A stretch of DNA of 64,000 nucleotides from positions 1-64,000 of the forward strand of contig CAKZJE010000018.1 of assembly GCA_936941155.1 (NCBI GenBank). The letters are read 5' to 3'. The position numbers and the translations under genes were made by a program. Each line of letters opens with the position of its first letter. The first letter of the stretch is position 1. Source of the stretch: an uncultured Methylomonas sp. (GTDB lineage Bacteria > Pseudomonadota > Gammaproteobacteria > Methylococcales > Methylomonadaceae). Shown here one piece after another: positions 45,600 through 55,600 of the stretch. The notes beneath the pieces are model-generated. The model saw only the letters and a list, made by a program, of their open reading frames with translations. It did no database searches and was not told the origin of the DNA.

Positions 45600-45628
45600 T
45601 GGAGTACAAAACAAAATTTTGTACTCCA
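45600..45628. repeat. GGAGTACAAAA palindrome
   Basis: GGAGTACAAAACAAAATTTTGTACTCC: 11-bp arms around a short centre, 12 bp past the CorC-like stop codon on the minus strand. Confidence 0.7.
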
Positions 45629-45639
45629 TGCGCGGGGAT

Positions 45640-46890
45640 TTATAGCGGCGGATAAAATTTCACCAATTGAATGGTTTTTCTGTCTGCTTGCAGCACTTCT
45701 ATGACATAGCCATTGAGTTTCAGACTTGTGCCTGGTTTTGGAATTGTTTCCATAAATTCAATAATCAAACCATTCAAAGTTTTAGGGCCACCGGTAGGTA
45801 AATCCCAATGCGTCACGCGATTTAAGTCGCGCACTGTGATGCTTGCATCCACTAAATAACTGCCATCCAGTTGTTTTTTAACGTCTATTTCTTCATTAAT
45901 TAATTCGCCCACAATTTCTTGCAACAAATCATCTAAAGTCACTAAACCCTGCACATCGCCATATTCATCCACCACTAAACCGATGCGTAATCTTTCAGTT
46001 TTAAAACTCTGCATTTGTTCATGCAACGAAGTGCTAGAGGGAATAAAAAAGGGTTTAAGCAGATGCTCGGTGATTTTTTGTTTGTCAAAATCAGCGTGAC
46101 TAATTTGCGATAACACAATCCGCAAATGCAAAAAACCTATCACGCGGTCGATGCTTTTTTTATACACTGGCAAGCGCGTGTGCGGGCTGTGCTGAATTTG
46201 TGCAATGATGCTTTCAATCGGGTCTTCCAAATCAATGCCGACGATTTCATTGCGTGGTGTCATTACATGCTCAACGGTAGCAGATTCCAAATCTAAAATC
46301 CCCATCAACATTTTTTGATAACGTTGTGGAATCAGGCGATCTGCATCCAGCAACACACTGCGTAATTCGTCTTTATTTAACGAGTGATGATGACCTTGAT
46401 GCGCAATGCGGATGCCAACTAATCTTAATAAGATGTTTGAACAAACATTCACAACCCAAACGATGGGATAAACTAATCGCAATAATACCGTGTGCACCCA
46501 AGCCGAGGGAAAGCCAATCGTCTCAGGTTTAAGGGCGGCGAGTGTTTTTGGGGTAACTTCTGAAAAAATCAGCATCACTAAAGTGAGCATTGCAGCAGCG
46601 GCGGGAATGGCTTCCTCACCTGATAAGCGAATTGCAATCACTGTGGCAAGCGAGGAAGCGAGAGTATTTGCAAAACAGTTGCCTAATAAAATTAGGCTGA
46701 TTAAGCGATCTGGGCGTTGCAAAAGTTTAGAAGCTTTAATTGCACCGCTATGTTTTTGTTTGACTAAGTGTTGTAACCGATAGCGATTCAGGCTCATTAA
46801 GGCAGTTTCTGAGCCTGCAAAGAAACCAGAAATAATCAAAAACAGGACAAGCACGGCCAGTAAAATACTAAGGGGAATATCGGCGTTCAA
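45640..46890 (-). CDS. CNNM/CorC-type membrane protein with CBS domains
   Basis: The 416-aa protein has the DUF21 (CNNM) membrane domain with three to four helices (about 1-190), a CBS pair (about 205-325; VEHVMTPRNEIVGID, GLVTLDDLLQEIVGEL) and a C-terminal CorC/HlyC domain. Members of this family take part in Mg2+ or Co2+ transport or efflux; the older name hemolysin is misleading. It is monocistronic. Confidence 0.88.
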   Translation of the reverse strand: MNADIPLSILLAVLVLFLIISGFFAGSETALMSLNRYRLQHLVKQKHSGAIKASKLLQRPDRLISLILLGNCFANTLASSLATVIAIRLSGEEAIPAAAAMLTLVMLIFSEVTPKTLAALKPETIGFPSAWVHTVLLRLVYPIVWVVNVCSNILLRLVGIRIAHQGHHHSLNKDELRSVLLDADRLIPQRYQKMLMGILDLESATVEHVMTPRNEIVGIDLEDPIESIIAQIQHSPHTRLPVYKKSIDRVIGFLHLRIVLSQISHADFDKQKITEHLLKPFFIPSSTSLHEQMQSFKTERLRIGLVVDEYGDVQGLVTLDDLLQEIVGELINEEIDVKKQLDGSYLVDASITVRDLNRVTHWDLPTGGPKTLNGLIIEFMETIPKPGTSLKLNGYVIEVLQADRKTIQLVKFYPPL

Positions 46891-47006
46891 AGAAGTCTCT
46901 AAGGCAATTAAAAACCTACATACTCGCTAGGTCAGCGTTCTTTGTCAAGGGGGGAGCGATAACAAAATTTAAAGCTTTTCGCACCTGTCTTAACAGCATC
47001 TGTTGA

Positions 47007-47492
47007 TTAATCAAAGAGTTGATAGGATTGCTGCATGATGACTAACGTAAGTGCTGTGACAGCATTCACCGCTTGCAGTGCTTTGAGTGTTTTTTCTTTA
47101 TCATCTCCCATCTCTGTCATGATGATTTTAATCAAACCATTATTAATTAAACTCATTGCACCCGTCATAAAATCGAGTGGCAGCTGAATTTCAACGTGCA
47201 TATCGCCTACTCGCTCCATGCGCTTGGCAAACTCCGCGTCAATAGAGAGGGTAAATAAACTCTTCATCCATGCCAAATGCGTGTCTTTTAAATAATCGAG
47301 TTTCTCTTCGTATTTAACTAAAAACTTGGAAGTCACTGGCGTGGTAATCAGGCGCACATAAAATGCGTCGGTTATTTTCGGCAAATGTGGGATAAGAATC
47401 GGCGCGATCTCTTTTAAACAAGCTTCGTGTTCAGGGGTTAAGCCAGACAACGATTTTGCGCGGGCAATCAGTTCATCAAAATTTTCTGACAT
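47007..47492 (-). CDS. Single-domain protoglobin-type haem sensor
   Basis: The 161 aa form one globin-coupled-sensor/protoglobin domain with no output module. The proximal haem ligand is probably His99 in VGDMHVEIQLPLDFM, and the E-helix region contains THLAWMKSLF. Family members bind O2, CO or NO. Without an attached signalling domain it would act as a carrier, a detoxifier or through a partner protein. It stands alone between the CorC-like and DedA genes. Confidence 0.8.
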   Translation of the reverse strand: MSENFDELIARAKSLSGLTPEHEACLKEIAPILIPHLPKITDAFYVRLITTPVTSKFLVKYEEKLDYLKDTHLAWMKSLFTLSIDAEFAKRMERVGDMHVEIQLPLDFMTGAMSLINNGLIKIIMTEMGDDKEKTLKALQAVNAVTALTLVIMQQSYQLFD

Positions 47493-47624
47493 TTTAGCTT
47501 CCTATAGTATTTATTGTTATAAGCTGAGTTTTGCGAAGTTAAGTGATTAGCATTACTTTTCTTGATAAATCCAGCTTTTGTTATCGACTTGTAGGGATAA
47601 ATAAAAAACATTACGCGATTTTCG

Positions 47625-48302
47625 TTAGCGATTTTGTTTTCTGCGCTTTTTGCGTTGAAATTGCTTTTTTAAATGCGCAGAAACAGGTTTCGCTTTTTGG
47701 GCTTTAGCATGGCTAAAATGCCATTTAGCCGCCGCACCTAAAATCACCGCTAACACAACAAAAATAATGCCGTGTTCAACGTGGCGAATAATATGAATGA
47801 CTTTATCTGCTAACGCGCCAAAATGATAAACCACCCAAACAATGGTTGGCACACTGATTAACGCTGCCATGCCGTCATAAAAAAAGAACACTCTAAAAGG
47901 CAAATGCAGCGTGCCAGCGGAAAAAAATGTCGGTGCGCGTAAGCCCGGCATAAAGCGAGCCGCAAAAATCACTTTGTTGCCTTTTTCGTGTAGTTTTTCT
48001 TTTACAATCGCAAGGCGTTGCGGTGGTAAAAACTTATGAAAAAAAGCTTTATCAGTGAGTGCTGTGCCGTATTTTCTGCCTAAAAAGAAAATAGTGCTGT
48101 CACCTATTAATACACCCGCCATACACACCGCTATGGCAACCCAAACATTAACATAGCCAGTGTAGGCCAACATGCCCGCCACAAACAGGGTAATATCTTC
48201 TGGAATAGGTACGCCTAAACCACACGCCAACAAAACTCCAAATAGCAAGAAATAAGGGGTAAGCCCTCCAAAACTGGACATAAAACTTAACATTTCCTGC
48301 AT
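47625..48302 (-). CDS. DedA-family membrane protein
   Basis: ATG 48302 with AGGA 8 nt upstream gives 225 aa; an upstream start lacks support. DedA features are clear: GLGVPIPEDITLFVAG, GDSTIFFLGRKYG and the conserved FAARFMPGLRAPTFFSAG containing the key Arg residues. Four or five membrane segments are followed by a very basic tail (KKQFQRKKRRKQNR). DedA proteins move undecaprenyl phosphate or other lipids across the membrane and support pH and antibiotic tolerance in other bacteria. Confidence 0.9.
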   Translation of the reverse strand: MQEMLSFMSSFGGLTPYFLLFGVLLACGLGVPIPEDITLFVAGMLAYTGYVNVWVAIAVCMAGVLIGDSTIFFLGRKYGTALTDKAFFHKFLPPQRLAIVKEKLHEKGNKVIFAARFMPGLRAPTFFSAGTLHLPFRVFFFYDGMAALISVPTIVWVVYHFGALADKVIHIIRHVEHGIIFVVLAVILGAAAKWHFSHAKAQKAKPVSAHLKKQFQRKKRRKQNR

Positions 48303-48350
48303 GGGTGAATTCCTTTTTGATGGATAAAATATCGGTGAATATTGCAAATG

Positions 48351-48377
48351 AGAGCAGCTATTATAGGTAGCTGCTCT
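48351..48377 (-). terminator. Hairpin downstream of the TPR gene
   Basis: AGAGCAGCTA and TAGCTGCTCT form a perfect 10-bp stem with a 7-nt loop between the minus-strand TPR and DedA genes. It has no T run, so it may be an RNA processing or attenuation hairpin rather than a true terminator. Confidence 0.5.
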
Positions 48378-48439
48378 GCATTTGGAAAGATAAGAACAGT
48401 GGATGTGACTTTGATAGGCTTAAAAAAAACACTGCGATT

Positions 48440-49294
48440 TTAATACATTTGCCCAGCTTTAAAGCTGTCCGTGACTGGGTCGTTTTGTGTTTTTGGGTCT
48501 GCTTCAACGGGTTCTTCACTAGGTTCTTCAATGCTAGTCGCTGTTTCGTTTTCTGTAGTGCCATCAACAACCTCTGCTTGATTAGTTGTTTCCTCAACCT
48601 CATTAACAAGATCAACAGGCTCATCACTTTCAACAACAGGCTGTTCTTCCGTGACTGGCTTTGTTTTTGTTAAAGCAATTTGAGGCTCAATCACTTTTAA
48701 CGATTCTACAAACTCAATAAACCATGCTTTGTTGGCAACATTCAGCAAATCTGGGTCTGCAATAATGTCATCAATATTCGGTAAACTGCCGTGCTCTTTG
48801 GCATTTTTCAAGGCTTCCAAACACGCAGTTTCGTCATGGCATAAGCTGTGCAAACATGCCAAATTATAAGAGGCTGTACCTTTTTGAATTTTATTCGCTT
48901 TTTCAAAAGAGCGTTTTGCAGAAACATATAAACTATCCTCTGCACTGGCTTGTTTTAATCGCGCCAAATCCATCAAAGCCACACCACCATCAATTGCTGC
49001 GCCCAAATAATCAGGGTCAATAGTCAGGCAAAATGAAAACTTAGTAAACGCATCTTGATACAAGGCAACCGCGCTGTCATCGGTTTTAGTTTTTGCTTGA
49101 TGCAGCAAAGCAAAACCCCAATTGTATAAGGCTTCTGCTATCATTAACTCTTTATAAATTGCAGCCTCAAAGCCTTGATAAGCACTTTTAAACAACGCAT
49201 CGGCTTTATCGCCTTCAGCTTCGCGTGCGGCGGCAACTTGATTAATGGCGGTTTTTAAAGCTGCTTTTTTCTTAATGCCGTCAAATAGTGACAT
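48440..49294 (-). CDS. Soluble TPR-type protein with acidic tail
   Basis: The 284-aa protein has helical TPR-like pairs from about 10 to 195 (KADALFKSAYQGFEAAIYKE; YQDAFTKFSFCLTIDPDYLG; KGTASYNLACLHSL) with no signal peptide. A long acidic, Glu/Thr/Val-rich tail follows (about 205-284) and is probably disordered. The sequence looks like a scaffold or chaperone-adaptor. Its partner is not evident. Confidence 0.75.
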   Translation of the reverse strand: MSLFDGIKKKAALKTAINQVAAAREAEGDKADALFKSAYQGFEAAIYKELMIAEALYNWGFALLHQAKTKTDDSAVALYQDAFTKFSFCLTIDPDYLGAAIDGGVALMDLARLKQASAEDSLYVSAKRSFEKANKIQKGTASYNLACLHSLCHDETACLEALKNAKEHGSLPNIDDIIADPDLLNVANKAWFIEFVESLKVIEPQIALTKTKPVTEEQPVVESDEPVDLVNEVEETTNQAEVVDGTTENETATSIEEPSEEPVEADPKTQNDPVTDSFKAGQMY

Positions 49295-49392
49295 GGTAAC
49301 TCCTAAGGTTTGTAAAAAATTTAAGTTGTTGTTATAGAATAGCAGCTCAACTTTTCATTCGTAAATAAATAGCTTAAAAAACACAAGAGACT

Positions 49393-49692
49393 ATGAGCAC
49401 TCAAGCAGAACTAGACCTAATGCGCGAAAAAGTAAACCTAGAAACGTCTCAAATTCACTGGCATGAGCTACAACGTTTTTTTGCCAAAGGTGAGGCGGTT
49501 GCGGTTTCTTCTGATTTGGATTTGGTGGAAGTTGCGTATCAGTTTTCAATGGATAACAAACAGCAAGTGGCGCAGTGGTTGAGTGAAAATAAAATAGGAA
49601 AAGTCAGCGACGACCAAGCTAAAACATGGTTGGCGAATAATACGATGGTGTGGGCGGTGGTTGTGAAACCTTGGTTATTAGTGCAAGCGTAA
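49393..49692 (+). CDS. DUF2288 protein
   Basis: The 99-aa cytosolic protein fits the DUF2288 pattern: REKVNLETSQIHWHELQRFF, GEAVAVSSDLDLVEVAYQFS and the C-terminal WAVVVKPWLLVQ. The function of the family is unknown. It begins a two-gene + strand unit, with the DUF1566 gene starting 46 nt later. Confidence 0.8.
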   Translation: MSTQAELDLMREKVNLETSQIHWHELQRFFAKGEAVAVSSDLDLVEVAYQFSMDNKQQVAQWLSENKIGKVSDDQAKTWLANNTMVWAVVVKPWLLVQA

Positions 49693-49737
49693 AAAATACC
49701 GCGATCTGAATTTAACTCAATACTTAAACATTGCAAA

Positions 49738-50547
49738 ATGAACTCTATTCTGAATGAACATCCACGCTTACAACTAGAATTTATTGTGACAAAATTTGGT
49801 CATGGGATTTTTGAGGATGAGAATCTGTTGGAGGCGATGTTATGGGACTTATGCCCTGAACATCAGCGCGAAGTACGCTTGTTAGTGATAGCTATCAAAG
49901 AAAATATTGCAGAAGATTTGCTTAATCCACGCATTGAGGTTTCTTTAGAGCTAAGAATTGAACGCTTATCGCAGCGGCTTTATGACAGCTGGGGAGTGAC
50001 TAAAGAGTTTGCAGAATGGGCGGTGGAGTCAGTGGCATTAGCATTAAACATCATGCAGGCTAATGGTAAAGAAACCACTGCATTACCCGGTGACATCAAA
50101 CAAATCGGGAAGTTCATGGTGCAAAATGGCATTGCCACAGATACTGAAACAGGACTGACTTGGTTGCGTTTTAGTTATGGAGAGGCTTGGAAAGATAACG
50201 AAGTGATTGGTGAGGTGCGAAAAGCCAATTGGAAAGTGGTTTCTAATGTGATTAAAAGTTTTAATCAACAAGGCGGTTATGCAGGTTTTACGGATTGGCG
50301 ATTGCCAGCTGTCGATGAGTTGAAATCCTTAATTGATAGAGTCAAAGGTAAAGAAGGTCACTGCATTGATGTAGAGGTTTTTCCGAGTCATTTTTTTGGG
50401 TTTTGGTGTTTTTATTCAGGCATGGGCGCGGCAGAAGACCCTTGGGTTGTCAACTTTTCCAATGGCACGGACAATTACAGTGGAGAATATAACGGCTATG
50501 CGATTCGACTGGTGCGTGGCAGGCAACAAGTGCTGCGTTCTGTTTAG
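49738..50547 (+). CDS. DUF1566 (Lcl-type C-terminal) domain protein
   Basis: The 269-aa protein has a helical N-terminal half (about 1-115) of unknown family. A DUF1566 domain follows (about 125-265): DTETGLTWLRFSYGE, AGFTDWRLPAVDELKSLID and YAIRLVRG. The domain is frequent in exported surface proteins and in predicted carbohydrate-binding contexts, but this one has no signal peptide, which is unusual. Function unknown. Confidence 0.75.
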   Translation: MNSILNEHPRLQLEFIVTKFGHGIFEDENLLEAMLWDLCPEHQREVRLLVIAIKENIAEDLLNPRIEVSLELRIERLSQRLYDSWGVTKEFAEWAVESVALALNIMQANGKETTALPGDIKQIGKFMVQNGIATDTETGLTWLRFSYGEAWKDNEVIGEVRKANWKVVSNVIKSFNQQGGYAGFTDWRLPAVDELKSLIDRVKGKEGHCIDVEVFPSHFFGFWCFYSGMGAAEDPWVVNFSNGTDNYSGEYNGYAIRLVRGRQQVLRSV

Positions 50548-50623
50548 AATATGGTTAAAAACAACATTCCGAACTACGAGAAAACCTTCCATGTTTCTAA
50601 AACCTTGAAGGTTTGGGTGATAA

Positions 50624-50660
50624 AACAACCGCCTTTGGGAAACTTAACGGCGGTTTTTTT
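50624..50660 (+). terminator. Terminator after the DUF1566 gene
   Basis: AACCGCC and GGCGGTT stem around a 15-nt loop with a seven-T tail, closely similar to the terminator at 45522. A small AAACCTTGAAGGTTT palindrome precedes it at about 50599. Confidence 0.8.
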
Positions 50661-50685
50661 ATGCCTTATTTGTGTGAAATTTTTC

Positions 50686-50703
50686 AAGACGACCAGTCGT
50701 CTT
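50686..50703. repeat. AAGACGAC-CA-GTCGTCTT palindrome, copy 5
   Basis: Identical core with extended A/T pairing (AAATTTTTC left, AAAAATTTTT right). It follows the terminator by 26 bp. Confidence 0.85.
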
Positions 50704-50772
50704 AAAAATTTTTGTGGCAATTGATTTTGTCAGATGGTGGTTAAAAATAATTCCCGATTTTTGAAGATTGAT

Positions 50773-50817
50773 GTAGGTGCGAATTTATTCGCACTGTGCG
50801 GATAAATCCGCACCTAC
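50773..50817. repeat. 45-bp palindromic repeat, copy 2
   Basis: Second copy of the GTAGGTGCGAAT ... ATCCGCACCTAC element at 13681-13725. A TTAAAAATAATTCCCGATTT half-element, related to 887-986, precedes it. Confidence 0.85.
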
Positions 50818-50851
50818 ACCTGAAATTTATTAGGCTTGATAGCCACTTAAT

Positions 50852-52561
50852 CTAGCCTAACGTAAACGCATTATTGATGATGCTCAATAAGGTTTGAAAA
50901 TTAAACGGCTTAGCAACGTAATCGTAAAATCCAGATTGCAACGCTTTGTTAACATCTTGTGGCATTGCATAAGCACTGATGGCGATGACTGGAATATCTT
51001 TAGTCTGCGGGTTTTCTTGCAACTGATTAAAAACCTCAAAACCATCCATATCTGGCAATTGAATATCCAATAAAATCACATCCGGCAAATGTTTTTTTGC
51101 CAATTCCAAACCCTCTAATGGATGAAAGGCTTTGAAAAATTCAATATTTTCCTGACCTGCAAAAAACACCTCCATTAAACTCATATTAACTTCATTGTCT
51201 TCAATATAAAGCACGCGATTACACTTGGCTTTTACGTTAGCCTCTTTACGCGGAGTGGCAATTAATTGATTGCTTTGCTCATGGCTGAGCGGCAATTCTA
51301 TCCAAAAATTACTGCCTTCACCTTGCAAACTCTCCACACCAATTTCACCATTCATGGCTTCTATCAATCGTTTACAAATCACTAAACCAATCCCTGTACC
51401 TTCGATATTGGAAGTTTCTGCACCTAAACGTTCAAAAGGCTGAAATAAACGCTGCTGTTGTTCTTGACTTAAACCGATGCCGGTATCTTTAACGCAAATT
51501 CGGCAACGTTGATGGCTAACAACACAATACACATCAATAGAGCCGCCTTTGTGATTATATTTAATCGCGTTGGATAACAAATTCAGCAAAATTTCTTTCA
51601 AACGCACCGAATCCGCAAGCAGCATTAAGGCATGATGCACTTCTTGATAATGAATGGAGACTCCGCGCTGCGCTGCCACAGGTTCAATCAAGCCAATGGA
51701 TTGGCGCAATAAACTATGCACACTCACGTTATCACTGGCAATTTCAATGCGTCCGGCTTCGATTTTGGCAAAATTTAATACATCGTTAATTAATTCCAAC
51801 AAATGCTGACCGGCATCCAGAATATTTTGAATATACTCGCACTGTTCAGAATCTAAGGGCACGGTTTGATACAAGTCCAAAATTTGCGCAAATCCTATAA
51901 TCGCATTGAGCGGCGTGCGTAAATTGTGACTCATTTGCGATAAAAACATCGACTTTGCCTGATTCGCTCGCTCGGCTTCTTCTTTGGCTTCTAATAACAA
52001 TTTCTGAGTTTTATTAATTTCACTTACATCGGTGACAGAAATTAATAACACCTCTTGTTCTTGCGTATTCGTTAAGGTTTGCTGAGAAATCCGTCCATCC
52101 AGGCGCACTTCAATCAATTTTCCTCGCGCTGTCAGCAAACAGGTTTCAATCTCTTTGTTGATAGGTTGATGATAAAAACTACGATAACGCACTAAAAAAG
52201 CATTTTTTTCCGCTTCAGGCATAAATTGCGTAATACTTTTTCCTTGCATTTGTTCCAAAGGAATCGCCAGCAATTGTGAAAACGTTTGATTTGCTTCAAC
52301 AATCATTGCTAGACCGTTTAAAGAGACATAACCTACAGGTGCTTGATGATATAATTGTGAAAGGTGTTGTTGAATTTCATCACTGCGTAACTTAGCGGTA
52401 CGCAGCTCTTCGTTTTGGATTTCCAGCTCGATTTGGTGAACACTCAACTCATGGAGCAGCTTATTCATATCCGAATAATTCTGTAAACTGAACTTAGTCG
52501 GCGTATCGTTCTGCGCCAAAATTTGCTCTGCCATTTGTCGTAACTGTTCAAACTGATTCAT
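50852..52561 (-). CDS. Hybrid histidine kinase, PAS-HisKA-HATPase-REC
   Basis: The 569-aa cytoplasmic kinase has an N-terminal helical segment with HELSVHQIELEIQNEEL, a PAS domain (about 68-180), a HisKA domain with phosphoacceptor His212, an ATPase domain (LSNAIKYNHKGG, DTGIGL, GTGIGLVI) and a C-terminal receiver (LLDIQLPDMDG). In the H box the residue after His is Asn (SHNLRTPLN) rather than the usual Glu, which may weaken kinase or phosphatase chemistry. It is divergent from the CheB-CheR-PAS gene across 91 bp; shared control is plausible. Confidence 0.92.
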   Translation of the reverse strand: MNQFEQLRQMAEQILAQNDTPTKFSLQNYSDMNKLLHELSVHQIELEIQNEELRTAKLRSDEIQQHLSQLYHQAPVGYVSLNGLAMIVEANQTFSQLLAIPLEQMQGKSITQFMPEAEKNAFLVRYRSFYHQPINKEIETCLLTARGKLIEVRLDGRISQQTLTNTQEQEVLLISVTDVSEINKTQKLLLEAKEEAERANQAKSMFLSQMSHNLRTPLNAIIGFAQILDLYQTVPLDSEQCEYIQNILDAGQHLLELINDVLNFAKIEAGRIEIASDNVSVHSLLRQSIGLIEPVAAQRGVSIHYQEVHHALMLLADSVRLKEILLNLLSNAIKYNHKGGSIDVYCVVSHQRCRICVKDTGIGLSQEQQQRLFQPFERLGAETSNIEGTGIGLVICKRLIEAMNGEIGVESLQGEGSNFWIELPLSHEQSNQLIATPRKEANVKAKCNRVLYIEDNEVNMSLMEVFFAGQENIEFFKAFHPLEGLELAKKHLPDVILLDIQLPDMDGFEVFNQLQENPQTKDIPVIAISAYAMPQDVNKALQSGFYDYVAKPFNFQTLLSIINNAFTLG

Positions 52562-52652
52562 TGTCTCTTCCTAGTGAGGATTAATCAAACTCGGTTATTA
52601 TACTCACATATAGGATGGCTTTATGAGGGCATCTTTAACCTAAAAAAATATT

Positions 52653-55600
52653 ATGACTGACATTTTTGATACCCATTTGATTGAAACTGACAATCTGCCT
52701 AGTTGTTATATTGGAATAGGAGCTTCTGCGGGCGGGTTGGAAGCCATAGAATCTTTTTTTGACCAAATGCCTCCTGTGAGTGGCTTTGCGTTTATTGTGG
52801 TACAACATTTATCACCGCATTTTAAAAGTTTAATGACAGAGTTGCTGTCAAAACGCACACAAATGCCCGTGTATAAAATTGAAGATGGGATGGTGGTGAA
52901 TGCCAATTCTATTTATATGATTCCACCGAGCAAATACGTCACGCTGTTTCATGGCAAATTATTGCTCAAAGATCAAGATCGAACTCAAGGGGTTAATCTG
53001 CCGATTGATGTATTTTTTCAATCCTTGGCGGAAGATCAAGGTGAAAAAGCGATAGCCATTGTATTGTCAGGCACAGGCAGTGACGGCACACGCGGCATTC
53101 GAAAAATTAAAGAAATGGGCGGCATGATTATGGTGCAAACCCAAGAATCAGCCAAATTTGATGGAATGCCACGCAGTGCTTTAAACACGGGGCTGGTGGA
53201 TTTTGTATTATCACCAGAACAGATGCCGCCGCAATTGCTTTCATTTACTAAACATCCTTACGCGCAAAAAGCCACTTTCAACGAAAAACTGATTGCCAGT
53301 GATAACAGCATCACGCGCGTTTTTTCTCTGCTGCGCGAACATCACAAAATTGATTTTACTTATTACAAACCCAGCACTATTTTAAGACGCATTGAGCGGC
53401 GCATGACTGTGAATCAAGTGCATGAGCTGAAAGATTATGTGATTTTTATGGAAAATTATCCTGCTGAAATTACCGCTTTATATCGAGAACTATTAATCGG
53501 TGTCACCAACTTTTTCCGTGATCCTGAAGCGTTTGCGATTGTAAAAGAAAAAATTCTGCCCGAAATTTTTGAGCGCGTCACAGGCAGAGAAGTGCGGCTA
53601 TGGACAACCGCCTGTTCCACAGGTGAGGAAGCCTATACGCTGGCGATTTTGTGTCTGGAAACGATGGCAGCGTTAGGAAAAACGGTTGAGGTAAAAATTT
53701 TTGCCACCGATGTAGACCGACACGCACTCACTTTAGCAGGCAGTGGGATTTATCCTGAAAGTATTGCCGCTGATTTAGACCCCGAATTGCTAGCAAAATA
53801 TTTTCAACGCAAAGATGACAATTATCATGTTGTCCGCAAATTGCGAGAAATGGTGGTTTTTGCTCAACATAATGTGGTGAAAGATCCGCCGTTTACCAAT
53901 ATTGATTTTTTAAGTTGCCGAAATTTACTGATTTACTTGCAACCAATTTTGCAAAAAAAAGCATTAGAATTTTTCAATTTTGCGTTGAACTCACAAGGCG
54001 TGATGCTGTTAGGCACTAGCGAAAGTTTAGGTGAGTTGACCGATTTTTTTGACGTGATTGATGCCAAATGGAAACTGTTTCGCTCAAAAGGAAAACGTAG
54101 ATTAGTGGGTTTTTCTTTAGACAGTGCCACAACTTATGATGCGATTAGTCAACGCAGTTATGCGCAAACCTTAAGCCGTGTTTCCAATGAAGATGACCGC
54201 TTTTTAGAACGCTTTTTACAAACCTTTACCGACGATGACAATCAACTTCTGGCGATTGTTGTCACTGAAAAAGGGGAATTGGTTTATACACTTTATGATA
54301 AAGAAAAATACTTAGTTACGCCGCTAGGTCGCAGCTCTTATGATGTGCACAAAATGATTTTGAAAGACTTAGCGATTCCATTTGCAGCCAGTTTGCAAAA
54401 AGTGTTTAAAAGTCAGAAAGAAATTCGCTACTCCAGCATTTCTTTAAGAAAAGAGCAGGGCTATCAAACCGTGCAAATGCGCATTAAACCGTTGCCTGAA
54501 AAAAAGGGGCAAATTGCTTATGCCGCTGTTTTTATAGAAAAAAATAATCCAAACACAGTTTGCCAAAACGAATCGCATTCTGAACATTACGATGTGAGCA
54601 AAGAAACCGAACAACGTTTGCAAGACTTAGAACAAGAGCTGCAATTTACTAAAGAAAGTTTGCAAGCCACCATTGAAGAGCTGGAAACTTCCAACGAAGA
54701 GTTGCAAGCCACCAATGAAGAGTTGTTGGCAAGTAATGAAGAATTGCAAAGCACCAATGAAGAATTGCAATCTGTGAATGAAGAATTGTTTACCGTTAAT
54801 TCTGAGCATCAACAAAAAATTATCGAATTAACCGTCTTAAATAATGACATTGAAAACCTGCTCAACAGCACGCAAATTGCCACATTGTTTATTGATGAAG
54901 ACATGGAAGTGCGCAAATTTACGCCACAAATCAATCAGATTTTTAAAGTTATTGACAGCGATTTAGGTCGACCTTTAACCCACTTAGCGCATTATTTGCT
55001 GGATGTAGATCCTGTGGCTATCACCCAAAAAGTCATAAGCACCAGCAAAAGTATTGAAAAAGAAATTCACACTGTCGATGGCAAACAATATTTAATGAAT
55101 GCCGTGCCTTACCGCGTTTCTGCCACTGCCTATTCAGGTGTGGTGATGACATTTACTGAAATTACTGCAATTAAAGAAACGCAATTTGCTTTGGAATTAA
55201 ACCAAGAACGTTTTAATTTAGCACAACGCGCAGCGGATTTCGGTTTTTGGGATTGGAATATTAACAGTGACAAATTTTATTGCTCAGAGATGGTCGAGCT
55301 GTTATTTGGCTTGAAAAAAGGCAGTTTTAATCAAACCTATTCTGGCTTTTTAAGTAGTGTGCATCCTGAAGACAGTCAACGATTACATGAAGCTATCGTC
55401 AATGCCATGAGTGGACATAAGCCTTATTATGTAGAACATCGGGTGCTGTGTCCTAATGAAAAAAATATTCGTTGGTTTTCACAAACGGGCAAAGTGTTCT
55501 ACGATCAAGACGATAATCCAGTACGGATGCTCGGCGTGGTACAAGATATTACCGATAAAAACCGCGCCATTCAGGACAAAAAACAAGCCATAGAAGAGAA

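Noticed and set aside
54672..54797. Regular 21-bp repeats suggesting a CRISPR-like array
   Set aside because: Units are contiguous without spacers and code in frame for coiled-coil heptads.
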